Assembly: GCF_027111335.1 (NCBI RefSeq)
Contig: NZ_CP114288.1
Coordinates: 3,968,001 to 4,032,000, forward strand
Direction of reading: 5' to 3'
DNA: 64,000 nucleotides
From: Flavobacterium aquiphilum
GTDB lineage: Bacteria > Bacteroidota > Bacteroidia > Flavobacteriales > Flavobacteriaceae
Numbering within the stretch: the stretch's first letter is position 1; the number at the start of each line of letters is the position of its first letter. Shown piece after piece: positions 25,154-35,355 of the stretch. The translations under genes and the position numbers were made by a program. The notes under the pieces are model-generated. The model saw only the letters and a program-made list of their open reading frames with translations. It searched no databases and was not told the origin of the DNA.

Positions 25154-26740
25154 ATGCTTATTTTACAAAACATTTCATATACCCATCCCAACAAGGATTT
25201 ACTGTTCAGCGACATAAACCTTTCAGTAAACCATCACGAAAAAACAGCATTAATTGGTAACAACGGATCAGGAAAATCAACGTTGTTAAAAATTATTGCA
25301 AACGAACTGCAACCATTAAACGGACAGTATAGCACTGACTCCAATCCCTATTATATTCCACAAATCTTCGGGCAATACAATCATCTGACGATTGCTCAGG
25401 CATTGAAAATTGAACACAAACTCAATGCTCTACAAGAAATTTTAAACGGTAACGTAACCGAAGAAAATTACGCTTTGCTGGATGATGACTGGACGATCGA
25501 AGACCGCTGTAATGAAGCTTTGCAATATTGGCAACTGGATAATTTGGACTTGTCTCAAAAAATGAAATCGTTGAGTGGCGGTCAAAAAACAAAAGTCTTT
25601 CTTGCTGGCATTTCCATCCATCAACCTGAATTGGTTTTATTGGATGAGCCAAGCAACCATTTGGACGTTTCGGGCAGGCAACTCTTGTATGACTTTATTC
25701 AATCAACAAAAATCACGTTGATTGTTGTAAGCCACGACCGGAAATTACTGAACCTTCTGAACACCGTTTATGAATTAACAAAAAACGGAATTAAAATTTA
25801 TGGTGGCAACTACGAATTCTATAAAGAACAAAAGCAAATTGAAAACAATGCTTTGAGTCAAGACATTCAAAGCAAAGAAAAAGCTTTGCGAAAAGCCAAA
25901 GAAAAAGAAAGGGAAACACTGGAACGACAACAAAAATTAGACAGTCGCGGAAAAGGAAAACAACTAAAAGCTGGTGTCCCAAAAATTATGCTGAACACTT
26001 TACGGAACAGTGCCGAAAACAGTACCTCAAAACTCAAAAGTATTCATGCCGAAAAAATTGGCGGTATTTCACAGGAATTACATGACCTTCGTTCTTCATT
26101 ACCCGATATTGACAAAATGAAATTCGGTTTTGACAATTCTTCGCTGCATAAAGGGAAAATTTTATTTACGGCTACAGACGTCAATTTTAGCTATGATCAT
26201 AATTTTCTTTGGAAAAAAGATTTAAACTTTCAAATTATCAGTGGCGAACGCATTGCATTGAAAGGTACAAACGGATCGGGGAAAACAAGCTTGATAAAAC
26301 TTATTTTAGGCAAATTTGAACCACAAAAAGGTATCATTTACAGAGCCGACAGTAAAACCGTTTACATTGATCAAGACTATTCGCTTATTGACAACCAATT
26401 AAAAATTTATGAGCAGGCCCAGCAATTCAACACTTTGGCATTACAAGAACATGAAATCAAAATCAGGTTAAACCGCTTTTTATTTAGTAGAGAAGATTGG
26501 GACAAACCTAGTAGCGTATTGAGCGGTGGGGAAAGAATGCGTTTAATTCTTTGCTGTCTGACCATTAACAGCAAATCACCTGATATCATTATATTTGATG
26601 AACCCACAAATAACTTGGATATTCAAAATATCGAGATATTGACAACCGCCATAAATGAATATCATGGTACACTGATCGTGGTATCCCACGATGAAGCATT
26701 TCTGGAGCAAATAAACATTCAACGAACAATCGAACTTTGA
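25154..26740 (+). CDS. ABC-F family ATP-binding protein
   Basis: The 528-aa protein starts best at 25154 (MLILQNISYTHPNKDLL), preceded by AAGAAAGAAATT; an ATG 36 bases earlier has no such support. It has two ABC domains: Walker A GNNGSGKST and GTNGSGKTS, signatures LSGGQKTK and LSGGERMR, and Walker B LVLLDEPSNHLD and IIIFDEPTNNLD. There are no membrane helices. A charged helical linker lies between the domains. ABC-F proteins act on ribosomes, and some protect against antibiotics. Which subgroup this is cannot be settled from motifs alone. Confidence 0.92.
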   Translation: MLILQNISYTHPNKDLLFSDINLSVNHHEKTALIGNNGSGKSTLLKIIANELQPLNGQYSTDSNPYYIPQIFGQYNHLTIAQALKIEHKLNALQEILNGNVTEENYALLDDDWTIEDRCNEALQYWQLDNLDLSQKMKSLSGGQKTKVFLAGISIHQPELVLLDEPSNHLDVSGRQLLYDFIQSTKITLIVVSHDRKLLNLLNTVYELTKNGIKIYGGNYEFYKEQKQIENNALSQDIQSKEKALRKAKEKERETLERQQKLDSRGKGKQLKAGVPKIMLNTLRNSAENSTSKLKSIHAEKIGGISQELHDLRSSLPDIDKMKFGFDNSSLHKGKILFTATDVNFSYDHNFLWKKDLNFQIISGERIALKGTNGSGKTSLIKLILGKFEPQKGIIYRADSKTVYIDQDYSLIDNQLKIYEQAQQFNTLALQEHEIKIRLNRFLFSREDWDKPSSVLSGGERMRLILCCLTINSKSPDIIIFDEPTNNLDIQNIEILTTAINEYHGTLIVVSHDEAFLEQINIQRTIEL

Positions 26741-26812
26741 CATAAAAACATCTTTTATTTGTAGCCAAAATCTAATATATTTACATTGAAATTAGTTTTA
26801 AATCAAACATTT

Positions 26813-27247
26813 ATGGAAACACATTCATTAAGAGAAGAAATAGTCGAAATAATCAACAAGCTGTTTGTATTTGCTGATGATCAGGAATGGTCAAAGCTAC
26901 AAAAGGATGTATTTACTGAAAATGTAGACTTTGATATGAGTTCGCTCGGGGGCGAAAAGAAAGAACTGACTTCCAAAGCAATTTGTGAACTTTGGGAAAA
27001 TGGTTTTAAAGGTATTGACTCCGTGAATCATTTAGCCGGAAATTATATAGTAACAATTGAAGGTCCAACTGCCACAGTCTTTGCTTATGCAACGGCAACT
27101 CACTACAAAAAATCAGCGACTAATGGAACAACGAGAGAATTTGTTGGAACTTATGATATTGGACTCACAAAAGAAAACTCCGGCTGGCGAATCAATAAAT
27201 TTAAATATAACCTGAAATATGCAACAGGGAATTTAGATTTGACTTAA
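26813..27247 (+). CDS. SnoaL-like/NTF2-fold protein
   Basis: Starting at the ATG at 26813 (METHSLREEIVEIINKLF) gives 144 aa. The pattern of helix, FTENVDFDMSSLGG, then strands ending SGWRINKFKYNLKYATG fits the SnoaL-like nuclear-transport-factor-2 fold. Such proteins may be small isomerases or hydrolases or have no enzymatic role. A TTG start at 26786 is possible but weaker. It lies alone downstream of the ABC-F gene. Confidence 0.75.
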   Translation: METHSLREEIVEIINKLFVFADDQEWSKLQKDVFTENVDFDMSSLGGEKKELTSKAICELWENGFKGIDSVNHLAGNYIVTIEGPTATVFAYATATHYKKSATNGTTREFVGTYDIGLTKENSGWRINKFKYNLKYATGNLDLT

Positions 27248-27298
27248 AGACTTAGTCCAACATAAACCAATTCCAACAACTCCAAAAACCGTAGCCCT

Positions 27299-27514
27299 AT
27301 GAACTTTTTTCAAAACAAAACAAGCTGGTCAAACACCGAATTTATTCCGTTTAAACTTTGTGTTGCCTCGTTCTATCTTTTTGTTGGATCTTATTTTCAC
27401 GATTTTTTTGAGAACTATTACACTCCCGTCCTTGTTATTTTTGGAATCACAGTGATTTGGACAATGACACTTTGGATCAAAAAAATGAAAGAAAGCAACA
27501 AAAAACAATCATAA
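27299..27514 (+). CDS. Small membrane protein
   Basis: The 71-aa product has two predicted membrane helices (about residues 19-35 and 42-60) and a basic C-terminus KKMKESNKKQS. The family is recognisable only as a small hypothetical membrane protein. It follows the NTF2-fold gene by about 50 bases on the same strand and might be co-transcribed. Confidence 0.6.
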   Translation: MNFFQNKTSWSNTEFIPFKLCVASFYLFVGSYFHDFFENYYTPVLVIFGITVIWTMTLWIKKMKESNKKQS

Positions 27515-27611
27515 ATATTTGTTTTTCAATTATTTAAAAAACAAATCAATTGCAAAATTTCATAACTTTATAGGAGTAAAATTATTTGTTTAACTTCTAA
27601 TTTTTGTACTC

Positions 27612-27908
27612 ATGTATATCGTTCGAGAAATTTTTTATCTGCAATTTGGCCGTTATAAAGATGCCAAAGCTTTGATTGATGAGGCCACTACAAATGGATT
27701 AATGCCACAAACTGCCGGAAACAGGGTTTTAACCGACTTTACCGGAGAAAGTTACCGATTGATTTTTGAATCCTCTTATGCCGCACTTGCGGATTTTGAA
27801 ACAGAACTTGCCAAAGACATGGGTACTGCAGACTGGAAACAGTGGTACGAAAAATTCAAAGTCTTGGTTCGCCACTCCGAAAGAGAAATCCTCAAACAAA
27901 TCTCCTGA
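27612..27908 (+). CDS. Conserved small protein, possible dimeric alpha-beta barrel
   Basis: The 98-aa protein starts MYIVREIFYLQFGRYKDAKALIDEA and later has LTDFTGESYRLIFESSYAALADFETELAKDMG. The strand-helix pattern and the 'measure of intake' style sequence resemble small NIPSNAP-like ferredoxin-fold proteins. No catalytic residue is evident. It is a single gene; the repeat-rich gap that follows ends at the DUF4494 gene on the other strand. Confidence 0.7.
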   Translation: MYIVREIFYLQFGRYKDAKALIDEATTNGLMPQTAGNRVLTDFTGESYRLIFESSYAALADFETELAKDMGTADWKQWYEKFKVLVRHSEREILKQIS

Positions 27909-28035
27909 TTACTCAAGGATAATTAATAATTTAAATGCCACAAATTACACACCCGAGCGATAGCGAACGGACAAAGTAAATTAGCACTAATTAATTTGTG
28001 TAAATTTGTGTAATCTGTGGCAAAAAAAAAACGTA

Positions 28036-28064
28036 CCAATCCGTTTAATCCGCGTCATCCTCGT
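28036..28064. repeat. Dispersed ATCCGT-type repeat (family C)
   Basis: The core AATCCGTTTAATCCGCGTCA belongs to a family with further copies near 29603-29632, 30687-30712 (inverted), 31122-31151 and 53571-53603. All are intergenic and share TCATCCGTGG-type ends. Confidence 0.8.
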
Positions 28065-28093
28065 GCCATTCATATTGGCATTGACATTGATAT

Positions 28094-28645
28094 TTAGTCG
28101 TTTTCTGCCAAATACTCCGGGTCAAACTCCATCGTATCGACCACTTCAGCCTCAACAGGTTTCGAAGCTTTCAATGCATTGAACCTTTCATATTGCTCTG
28201 CCTCCTCTTCGTCCCCACTAAAATAAGGAAACACATCCATAATCGGCGATTCCGAAATAGCAGGAATTGTATATTCTCCCATCGTATTTTTCATCACATG
28301 AACCGTGTTATCAAAAGCCTCTCTCACGTCATTCGCCTGAACCAGCAAATACATATTCGACTTTTTTTCCTTACCGCTTTCTTCGTCATAAGCCAGTAAA
28401 GAAACCTTTGATCTAAACCAACGGTCAGTATTTTCAAAAGGGTGAATCTCAGCAAAATTAGCCACTTTTATATTCGTGATTTTGAATTCCTCACTGATAT
28501 AAGCCGACATCTCCTCATTGATTCTGCTTTCCGCCTCCGTATAGGACATAGCGTCAATCAAATAAGCCTCCGTTACAACCTTTTGCCCACCAGTTTCATC
28601 CGTTTTTCTATATCTAACTTTACATTCGTACCAAATTGTGCTCAT
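28094..28645 (-). CDS. DUF4494 family protein
   Basis: The 183-aa protein follows the Bacteroidetes DUF4494 pattern: MSTIWYECKVRYRKTDETGGQK, EAYLIDAMSYTEAESRINEEM, and WFRSKVSLLAYDEESGKEKKSNMYLLVQANDVREAF. It ends with an acidic tail (FDPEYLAEND). Function is unknown, and no signal peptide or membrane helix is present. It is the only minus-strand gene in this stretch. Confidence 0.9.
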   Translation of the reverse strand: MSTIWYECKVRYRKTDETGGQKVVTEAYLIDAMSYTEAESRINEEMSAYISEEFKITNIKVANFAEIHPFENTDRWFRSKVSLLAYDEESGKEKKSNMYLLVQANDVREAFDNTVHVMKNTMGEYTIPAISESPIMDVFPYFSGDEEEAEQYERFNALKASKPVEAEVVDTMEFDPEYLAEND

Positions 28646-29067
28646 CTCTATAATTTTTTAAGGATGCCAAAGATAGATTTTCAAAGAAAAATAAATCCAC
28701 AATCCTTAAAATAGATATTCACAATTTCGGTTGCATTTTCATCTTTCACTTTTTGATCTCTTTTTGGAGCAAAAACATTAGGCTTTTTCGGAAACATGGT
28801 TCCCGCTTTCCGTTACAATCTCTTGCACTGAACCCCAGTACAAGAGGATTTTCACTTCAATCGGGGCTGAAAAGAAACATTTTTGCTTTCTTGTAATTAT
28901 CCTTTTTAATTAACCGCAAGGGGCGCAAAGAATTACGCAACGATCGCAAAGCTTTGTGAACTTTACGGTTAAGCCTCGTGATTACTACAATTCAAAAAAT
29001 TACCAATTTATTTTTCTTACCTTAGTTAGCCTTAATCGAAATAGACAATCATATAAAACGAAACATA
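28646..29067. other. Gene-free stretch with intergenic repeats
   Basis: No credible gene is seen. The stretch holds repeat family B (28761-28882) and an inverted ACCGCAAG-type repeat near 28913-28976 (TTAACCGCAAGG to TTTACGGTTAAG). A likely promoter with the -7-like element TACCTTAG near 29020 lies upstream of the next gene. Confidence 0.7.
28761..28882 (+). repeat. Intergenic repeat family B, copy 1
   Basis: The copy runs from TTTTTGGAGC through ACATTAGGCTTTTTCGGAA and GTTCCCGCTTTCCG to CACTTCAATCGGGGCT. Between the last two blocks sits a copy-specific hairpin (CTCTTG pairing with CAAGAG). Other copies are at 30171-30236 (inverted) and 59972-60118. Confidence 0.8.
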
Positions 29068-29490
29068 ATGGCAAATCAAATTTATCCTTGCTTGTGGTTT
29101 GACGGACAGGCCAAAGAAGCAGCAGAGCATTATTGCTCCATTTTCAAAAACTCAAAAATCACTTTCGAGAATTCGTTTGTTGTTATCTTCGAATTGAACG
29201 GAACTCGATTTATGAGTATGAATGGTGGCCCTATGTATAAATTTTCACCTGCCAATTCCTATGTCATCGATTGTGATACTCAGGAGGAAATTGATTATTA
29301 CTGGGAAAAACTGGGCGAAGGCGGAGTTTATAACAAATGTGGTTGGCTTGATGACAAATTTGGTGTCAGTTGGCAAATTGTACCAAAAATTCTAGGCGAA
29401 CTCATGGCTGATCCCGAAAAAGCACCACGAGTAGTTGAAGCATTTATGCAAATGACCAAATTTGACATCCAAAAGTTGCTTGATGCGTAA
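29068..29490 (+). CDS. VOC family protein (PhnB-like glyoxalase fold)
   Basis: The 140-aa protein starts YPCLWFDGQAKEAAEHYCSIF and has FVVIFELNGTRFMSMNGGP and GWLDDKFGVSWQIVPKILGELM, the standard pattern of PhnB-like VOC proteins. It has a single VOC domain of normal length. Substrate and metal use are unknown. It is followed by a hairpin repeat that may end its transcript. Confidence 0.88.
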   Translation: MANQIYPCLWFDGQAKEAAEHYCSIFKNSKITFENSFVVIFELNGTRFMSMNGGPMYKFSPANSYVIDCDTQEEIDYYWEKLGEGGVYNKCGWLDDKFGVSWQIVPKILGELMADPEKAPRVVEAFMQMTKFDIQKLLDA

Positions 29491-29500
29491 ATTAATTTTT

Positions 29501-29562
29501 GAACTATTAAGATATTAAGTTTCATTAAGAAAATCCAAGTTTAATTCCCTTAATATCTCAAT
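29501..29562. repeat. Hairpin repeat family E, copy 1 (ATTAAGATATTAAG type)
   Basis: ACTATTAAGATATTAAG pairs with CTTAATATCTCAATAA across a TTCATTAAGAAAA centre. Related hairpins built on CCATTAAGA/TCTTAATGG are at 41108-41170, 57939-57980 and 60147-60192. Confidence 0.7.
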
Positions 29563-29674
29563 AATTATTTTTTTTACGGTTCTACAATTAAATAAATCTA
29601 TGAAAATCCGTTTAATCTGTGTCATCCGTGGCCTATTAACTATCTTTGGAGCAAAAACTAAATAAATTCCCCTT

Positions 29675-30109
29675 ATGGCTACATTCAGCAAACAACTCTC
29701 CTTTCGATGGTCTGATTTGGATCCTAATTTTCATTTGCGCCACAGTGCCTACTACGATTTTGGAGCACAACACCGTGTTGAAATTCTAAATCAATTGGGT
29801 TTGACATTAAAAGTGATGCAAAAGGAACACATTGGCCCAATTTTATTCCGGGAAGAATGTGTTTTCAGAAAAGAAATCAATATCTCGGACGAAATTATTA
29901 TGCAAACCAAAATGGCAAAAAAGAAAGCCGATGCTTCGCGATGGTCGATTGTTCATGAGTTCTACAGAGAAGACACTTTATGCGCTGTAATTACTGTCGA
30001 TGGCGCTTGGATAGACACGAAGCTTCGCAAACTGGCTTCTCCCACTCCAGAGATAGTTGTTGATGCTTTAAATATTTTTCCAAAAACAGCCGATTTTTCC
30101 GCTTTGTAA
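29675..30109 (+). CDS. Acyl-CoA thioesterase (4HBT hotdog)
   Basis: The 144-aa protein has the hotdog signature FRWSDLDPNFHLRHSAYYDFGAQHRVE, with the catalytic-type aspartate in SDLDPN, then VFRKEINISDEIIMQTKM. It resembles the YbgC/FadM group. It is a free-standing gene not linked to the pigment thioesterase at 7782-8231. Substrate is unknown. Confidence 0.85.
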   Translation: MATFSKQLSFRWSDLDPNFHLRHSAYYDFGAQHRVEILNQLGLTLKVMQKEHIGPILFREECVFRKEINISDEIIMQTKMAKKKADASRWSIVHEFYREDTLCAVITVDGAWIDTKLRKLASPTPEIVVDALNIFPKTADFSAL

Positions 30110-30170
30110 ACTAAGAGCCTGTTTAAGTTTTATGTTTGGATGATGGCAAAAAAGTAATATGCTGACTTAT

Positions 30171-30236
30171 AGCCCCGATTGAAACGAAAAGCGGGAACAA
30201 TGTTTCCAAAAAGCCTAATGTCTCAGCTCCAAAAAA
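30171..30236 (-). repeat. Intergenic repeat family B, copy 2 (short form)
   Basis: On the minus strand this reads TTTTTTGGAGC, ACATTAGGCTTTTTGGAA, GTTCCCGCTTTTCG and then directly TCAATCGGGGCT. The internal hairpin present in the other two copies is missing. Confidence 0.8.
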
Positions 30237-30274
30237 ATAAATCAAACCAATATTAAATTATAAAAAACAACAAT

Positions 30275-30664
30275 ATGTTCACAATTGACCAAATTAAAGA
30301 AGCGCATTCCAAAGTTAAATCGGGAGCCGATTTCCCGGCTTATATTCAGGAATTAATCGCATTGGGCGTAAAAGGTTACGATACCTTTGTCAATGACGGT
30401 CACACCGAATATTTTGGAACCGACGATTACAGAGCGGTTTCCCCCGAGAAATACGCAACTATTGCCGTTGCACCTTCGGCCAATAAAGAACGCTTCATTG
30501 AATTTTTGGTGATGCATCAGGACGGACAGACGGATTACATGACTTTTTGCAATCATGCAGGACAATGTGGTATCGCGAAATGGGCAGTTGACATTATAGA
30601 AATGACCTGCACTTATTTTGACCAATCGAATGCGGCGATTCTTATTGAAAAGATCCCTAGCTAG
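30275..30664 (+). CDS. DUF1398 family protein
   Basis: The 129-aa protein matches DUF1398: MFTIDQIKEAHSKVKSGADFPAYIQELIALGVKGYDTFVNDGHTEYFG, then the conserved FCNHAGQCGIAKWAVDIIEMTCTYFDQ. The family's function is unknown. It stands alone with repeats on both sides. Confidence 0.88.
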   Translation: MFTIDQIKEAHSKVKSGADFPAYIQELIALGVKGYDTFVNDGHTEYFGTDDYRAVSPEKYATIAVAPSANKERFIEFLVMHQDGQTDYMTFCNHAGQCGIAKWAVDIIEMTCTYFDQSNAAILIEKIPS

Positions 30665-30797
30665 ACTATTAGCATGCCTTATTTACCCACGGATGACACG
30701 GATAAAACGGATTGTTTCGGATTTTTTTTATTGTTAACTTGTTGGTGAAATTGCTTAACCAATTCACTTTCGCTAGGGTCAAACTAAATAAAAAATG

Positions 30798-30941
30798 AAC
30801 CACATAGAAACATAGATTAATAATTAATCGTAAAAAAAATGATAGAAAATAGAACTATTTTTCACATAGTTGATTATGTGAAAAGTAAAACGCCTATCAA
30901 ATTCTTCTAAACATTAAGAAAATCTATGTTTCTATGTGGTT
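30798..30941. repeat. 144-bp foldback element with perfect 21-bp ends
   Basis: The arms at 30798-30818 and 30921-30941 are exact reverse complements with the core CCACATAGAAACATAGAT. A second hairpin, TTTTCACATA with TATGTGAAAA, is nested near 30860-30886. No coding capacity is seen. Confidence 0.85.
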
Positions 30942-31059
30942 AAAAATAATTTCAACCAACGGGTTATCATTACTTATCTAAATTTTGTCTGCAAAATTTA
31001 TTTGCCACGGATTTAAAAGATAAACGCAGATTTTTATAATTCTAGGTTTATAAAACACA

Positions 31060-31089
31060 AAAAGGTGACCCATTTTCAGGTCACCTTTT
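31060..31089 (-). terminator. Terminator for katG
   Basis: An 11-bp perfect stem (AAAAGGTGACC and its complement) has an 8-base loop. Read on the minus strand it is followed by TTTTTGTGTTTTAT. It lies about 70 bases after the katG stop. Confidence 0.75.
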
Positions 31090-31157
31090 AACATTTTATA
31101 GGATAACAAGATTATCGGTGTAAATCCGTTCAATCCGTGTCATCCGTGGACCATCGC

Positions 31158-33395
<2,238 letters not shown>

Positions 33396-33568
33396 TTAGT
33401 CACGAATTTACCAAAATTATTTTTATTAAAATTATTTTTTCGATAGATAAAAATTATAGTTGTAGTAAAAAAGCTTAGTTTAGAATAATTCTGAATCCAA
33501 CAAAAATTCCTTTTTTTATTTGTAATTTAGATTAGCAGAAAAGAAGTTGATTCTAAATAAAACCAGCC

Positions 33569-33949
33569 ATGAAAATTGATTATAAATCGGTTGACGAATA
33601 CATTCAAACCTTCCCAAAAGATACGCAAATTATTTTGGAAAATGTTCGTCAGGTCATTATAAAAAATGCGCCCGAAGCTGTCGAAAGTATCTCCTATGGA
33701 ATGCCTGCTTACAAAACCTACGGAAAGCCATTGGTCTATTTTGCAGGCTATAAAAAACACATTGGATTTTATGCAACTCCGACAGGGCATTCTGAGTTTT
33801 CTAATGAACTTTCGGTTTACAAACAAGGAAAAGGTTCAGTTCAATTTCCTCTCGATCATCCCATTCCTTACTGGCTGATAGAACAAATTGTTATTTTTAG
33901 AGTGAAAGAGAATGAGGCTAGAAAAGATTCTAAGTTGCTGGGACGCTAA
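33569..33949 (+). CDS. DUF1801 / iron-chaperone-like protein (YdhG type)
   Basis: The 126-aa protein has the DUF1801 pattern: DYKSVDEYIQTFPKDTQIILENVRQVI, EAVESISYGMPAYKTYGKPLVYFAGYKKHIGFYATP and KGKGSVQFPLDHPIPYWLIEQIV (the sequence reads QGKGSVQFPL). Some members are frataxin-like iron chaperones; most are uncharacterised. It stands alone, divergent from katG. Confidence 0.85.
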   Translation: MKIDYKSVDEYIQTFPKDTQIILENVRQVIIKNAPEAVESISYGMPAYKTYGKPLVYFAGYKKHIGFYATPTGHSEFSNELSVYKQGKGSVQFPLDHPIPYWLIEQIVIFRVKENEARKDSKLLGR

Positions 33950-33986
33950 GTCTCTAAGATTTTTTTGGAAACTTTTTACTTAACAT

Positions 33987-34042
33987 CAGTTCGAGAAAAT
34001 TTGAAACGCGGTCGCATTTTCTAAAAATCTACTCGAACTGAC
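33987..34042. repeat. Inverted repeat (family F relative) nested in a second inverted repeat
   Basis: CAGTTCGAG and CTCGAACTG form the outer arms, with AGAAAAT and ATTTTCT inside them. The whole is enclosed by imperfect arms, TTGCTGGGACGCTAAG near 33937 and CTTAGCTTCTCAGAAACTTA near 34056, giving a repeat within a repeat. Confidence 0.7.
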
Positions 34043-34087
34043 AATTACTTAGTATCTTAGCTTCTCAGAAACTTAGCAATTAAAAAA

Positions 34088-34450
34088 ATGATCAACGCCA
34101 AATCCATCCGCCCATTTATAGGTTCCAAAGACTTTGGGATTTCAAGACGTTTTTATCAAGACTTAGGTTTTCAGGAAATTGTCTTGGCTCCTAATTTTTC
34201 TTATTTTGAAACCAAAGAAATTGGATTCTACCTACAGGACGCCTATGTCAAAGATTGGATAGACAACACCATGCTCTTTTTGGAAGTCGAAGATGTCAAG
34301 CAATTTTGGACGGAACTTTTAGCTTTAGATCTCCCTTCGAAGTATGAAAACGTAAAATTGATCCCGATTCGGGAAATGGATTGGGGCAAAGAATGTTTTA
34401 TTCATGACCCTTCGGGGATTTTGTGGCATGTTGGGGAGTTTAATAAGTAG
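34088..34450 (+). CDS. VOC family (glyoxalase/bleomycin-resistance fold) protein
   Basis: The 120-aa protein starts SIRPFIGSKDFGISRRFYQDLGFQEIVLAPNFSYFETKEIGFYLQD and ends ECFIHDPSGILWHVGEF. This is the classical single VOC domain with the DPSGxxW/H motif. Substrate is unknown. It is preceded by a nested inverted repeat that runs almost to its start. Confidence 0.87.
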   Translation: MINAKSIRPFIGSKDFGISRRFYQDLGFQEIVLAPNFSYFETKEIGFYLQDAYVKDWIDNTMLFLEVEDVKQFWTELLALDLPSKYENVKLIPIREMDWGKECFIHDPSGILWHVGEFNK

Positions 34451-34542
34451 AAGTTTAGTCACTTTAAACAATTAAAAACTAAAACGACAGGTTTTATGTT
34501 TTTAATTTATGAAGATATTCATTGTATATAATCATTAGAACA

Positions 34543-34803
34543 CTAGTGTTGTTCTTCAGAAAAAGTTATCAATTCTTCATTATCACATTTTTTACAAACT
34601 TGTTTGAATTTATCTTTTTCGAACTCAACAATCTCTATTTGTAGACTTCCACATTCTGCACAAACCAAATCTTCGTCAAAACCATGGTGTTTAAAAAACA
34701 GATTTTCAAGTAAACTTACTGCGGTACAAGTAAATAACAATGCTATTTTAGCATCCGGATATTTTTTATTTTGTGAGTGAACAACAATAGAACTATAAAC
34801 CAA
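34543..34803 (-). CDS. Small zinc-ribbon protein, possibly 5'-truncated
   Basis: The 86-aa frame has a C-terminal zinc ribbon: Cys-x2-Cys in VCAECGS and in VCKKCDN. The N-terminal 40 residues include ALLFTCTAVSLLENLFFKHHG. The only in-frame start is TTG at 34803; the ATG at 34807 is out of frame and stops after four codons. The gene may therefore have lost its 5' end or use a rare start. It lies next to the repeat-rich, element-invaded region to its right. No family is recognised. Confidence 0.45.
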   Translation of the reverse strand: MVYSSIVVHSQNKKYPDAKIALLFTCTAVSLLENLFFKHHGFDEDLVCAECGSLQIEIVEFEKDKFKQVCKKCDNEELITFSEEQH

Positions 34804-34960
34804 TCATACGGATTATCTCGTTTTAAGAACGAGAGAGGTTCGCAAATAGATAGGTTAAGTTCGATGTAAACATCGGTCAAAACAAAAAATCTCCTTCCTT
34901 ACTTAGTCATATACGTATTTCACACTATTTAAACGCCAAACTCTCTTATATCCGCATTCC

Positions 34961-35219
34961 GCGTGAGGGGTAGAAGCCAATGTCATTAAGTTAAGCGTTT
35001 TTTTTGTGTCATTTCGACGAAGGAGAAATCACATAACGTGAGTCACTAGTGAGATTCCTCATTCTTCGGAATGACAAAACGATGGCTTTATATCCTTAAC
35101 TTAATGACATTGGGGTAGAAGCTAGTTACCTTGTAACGCGGATGACCCGACAGCATCGCGATAAAAAGGCGTGTCATCACAAAGAGAAAAGCCTTTTTAT
35201 CGCGATGGTGGCACGCCCA
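34961..35219 (+). repeat. Intergenic repeat family A, copy 1 (interrupted by the MITE-like element)
   Basis: Framing blocks are GCGTGAGGGGTAGAAGC on the left, GTTACCTTGTAACGCGGA in the middle and GGTGGCACGCCCAAA on the right. A 16-17-bp perfect hairpin (CATCGCGATAAAAAGGC and complement) fills the centre. Copies 2 and 3 at 50016-50135 (inverted) and 44551-44647 keep the frame but carry different hairpin sequences. Confidence 0.75.
34968..35122. mobile_element. MITE-like element (34978-35112) with 10-bp target duplication
   Basis: The perfect 18-bp terminal inverted repeats are CAATGTCATTAAGTTAAG at 34978-34995 and its complement at 35095-35112. Direct copies of GGGTAGAAGC flank the element at 34968-34977 and 35113-35122. 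The 135-bp interior has a second, imperfect inverted repeat (TGTCATTTCGACGAAGGAG type) and no ORF. It lies inside a family A repeat. Confidence 0.8.
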
Positions 35220-35227
35220 AACCTAAG

Positions 35228-35241
35228 TACGTAATTACGTA
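35228..35241. promoter_or_regulatory. TACGTAATTACGTA palindrome upstream of nirB
   Basis: A perfect 14-bp palindrome lies about 115 bases before the nirB start. It shares the TACGTA half-site with the 7-2-7 operators of this window and may be an additional upstream site. Confidence 0.45.
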
Positions 35242-35308
35242 TAATTAAGACCGTCTAATTAAAAATCATTCTATTTTAGAAAAAAAATCTAAAAATAAGT
35301 ATCTAAAT

Positions 35309-35324
35309 TAAGTATTTATACGTA
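35309..35324. promoter_or_regulatory. 7-2-7 operator of nirB
   Basis: The site reads TAAGTAT-TT-ATACGTA, two inverted heptamers with a 2-base gap. It ends 31 bases before the nirB ATG. The same sequence on the opposite strand is found upstream of the narK remnant and of cobA. Its right end merges with the candidate -7 box. Confidence 0.7.
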
Positions 35325-35330
35325 AGTTTG
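35323..35330 (+). promoter_or_regulatory. Candidate -7 box of nirB
   Basis: TAAGTTTG matches TAnnTTTG and would place the transcript start near 35337, about 20 bases before the ATG. It overlaps the operator by two bases, so operator binding would affect polymerase directly. Confidence 0.5.
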
Positions 35331-35355
35331 CGTAGTAATACTTAATTAACAGATT

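Larger units (their letters stand above)
30665..31157. other. Gene-free stretch with foldback and dispersed repeats
   Basis: No gene is visible. It contains an inverted family C copy (30687-30712), the foldback element at 30798-30941, the katG terminator (31060-31089) and a direct family C copy (31122-31151). Confidence 0.75.
34804..35355. other. Gene-free stretch: mobile-element insertion, repeat family A and nirB control region
   Basis: No gene is seen. From left to right the stretch holds an unassigned AT-rich segment, a 135-bp MITE-like element with target duplication, a family A repeat copy, two TACGTA palindromes and the nirB promoter. Confidence 0.75.

Noticed and set aside
28913..28976. 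tRNA-like foldable segment (CCGCAAGGGGCGCAAAG...)
   Set aside because: It is an intergenic inverted repeat of a common Bacteroidetes type; no cloverleaf, anticodon loop or T-loop sequence fits.
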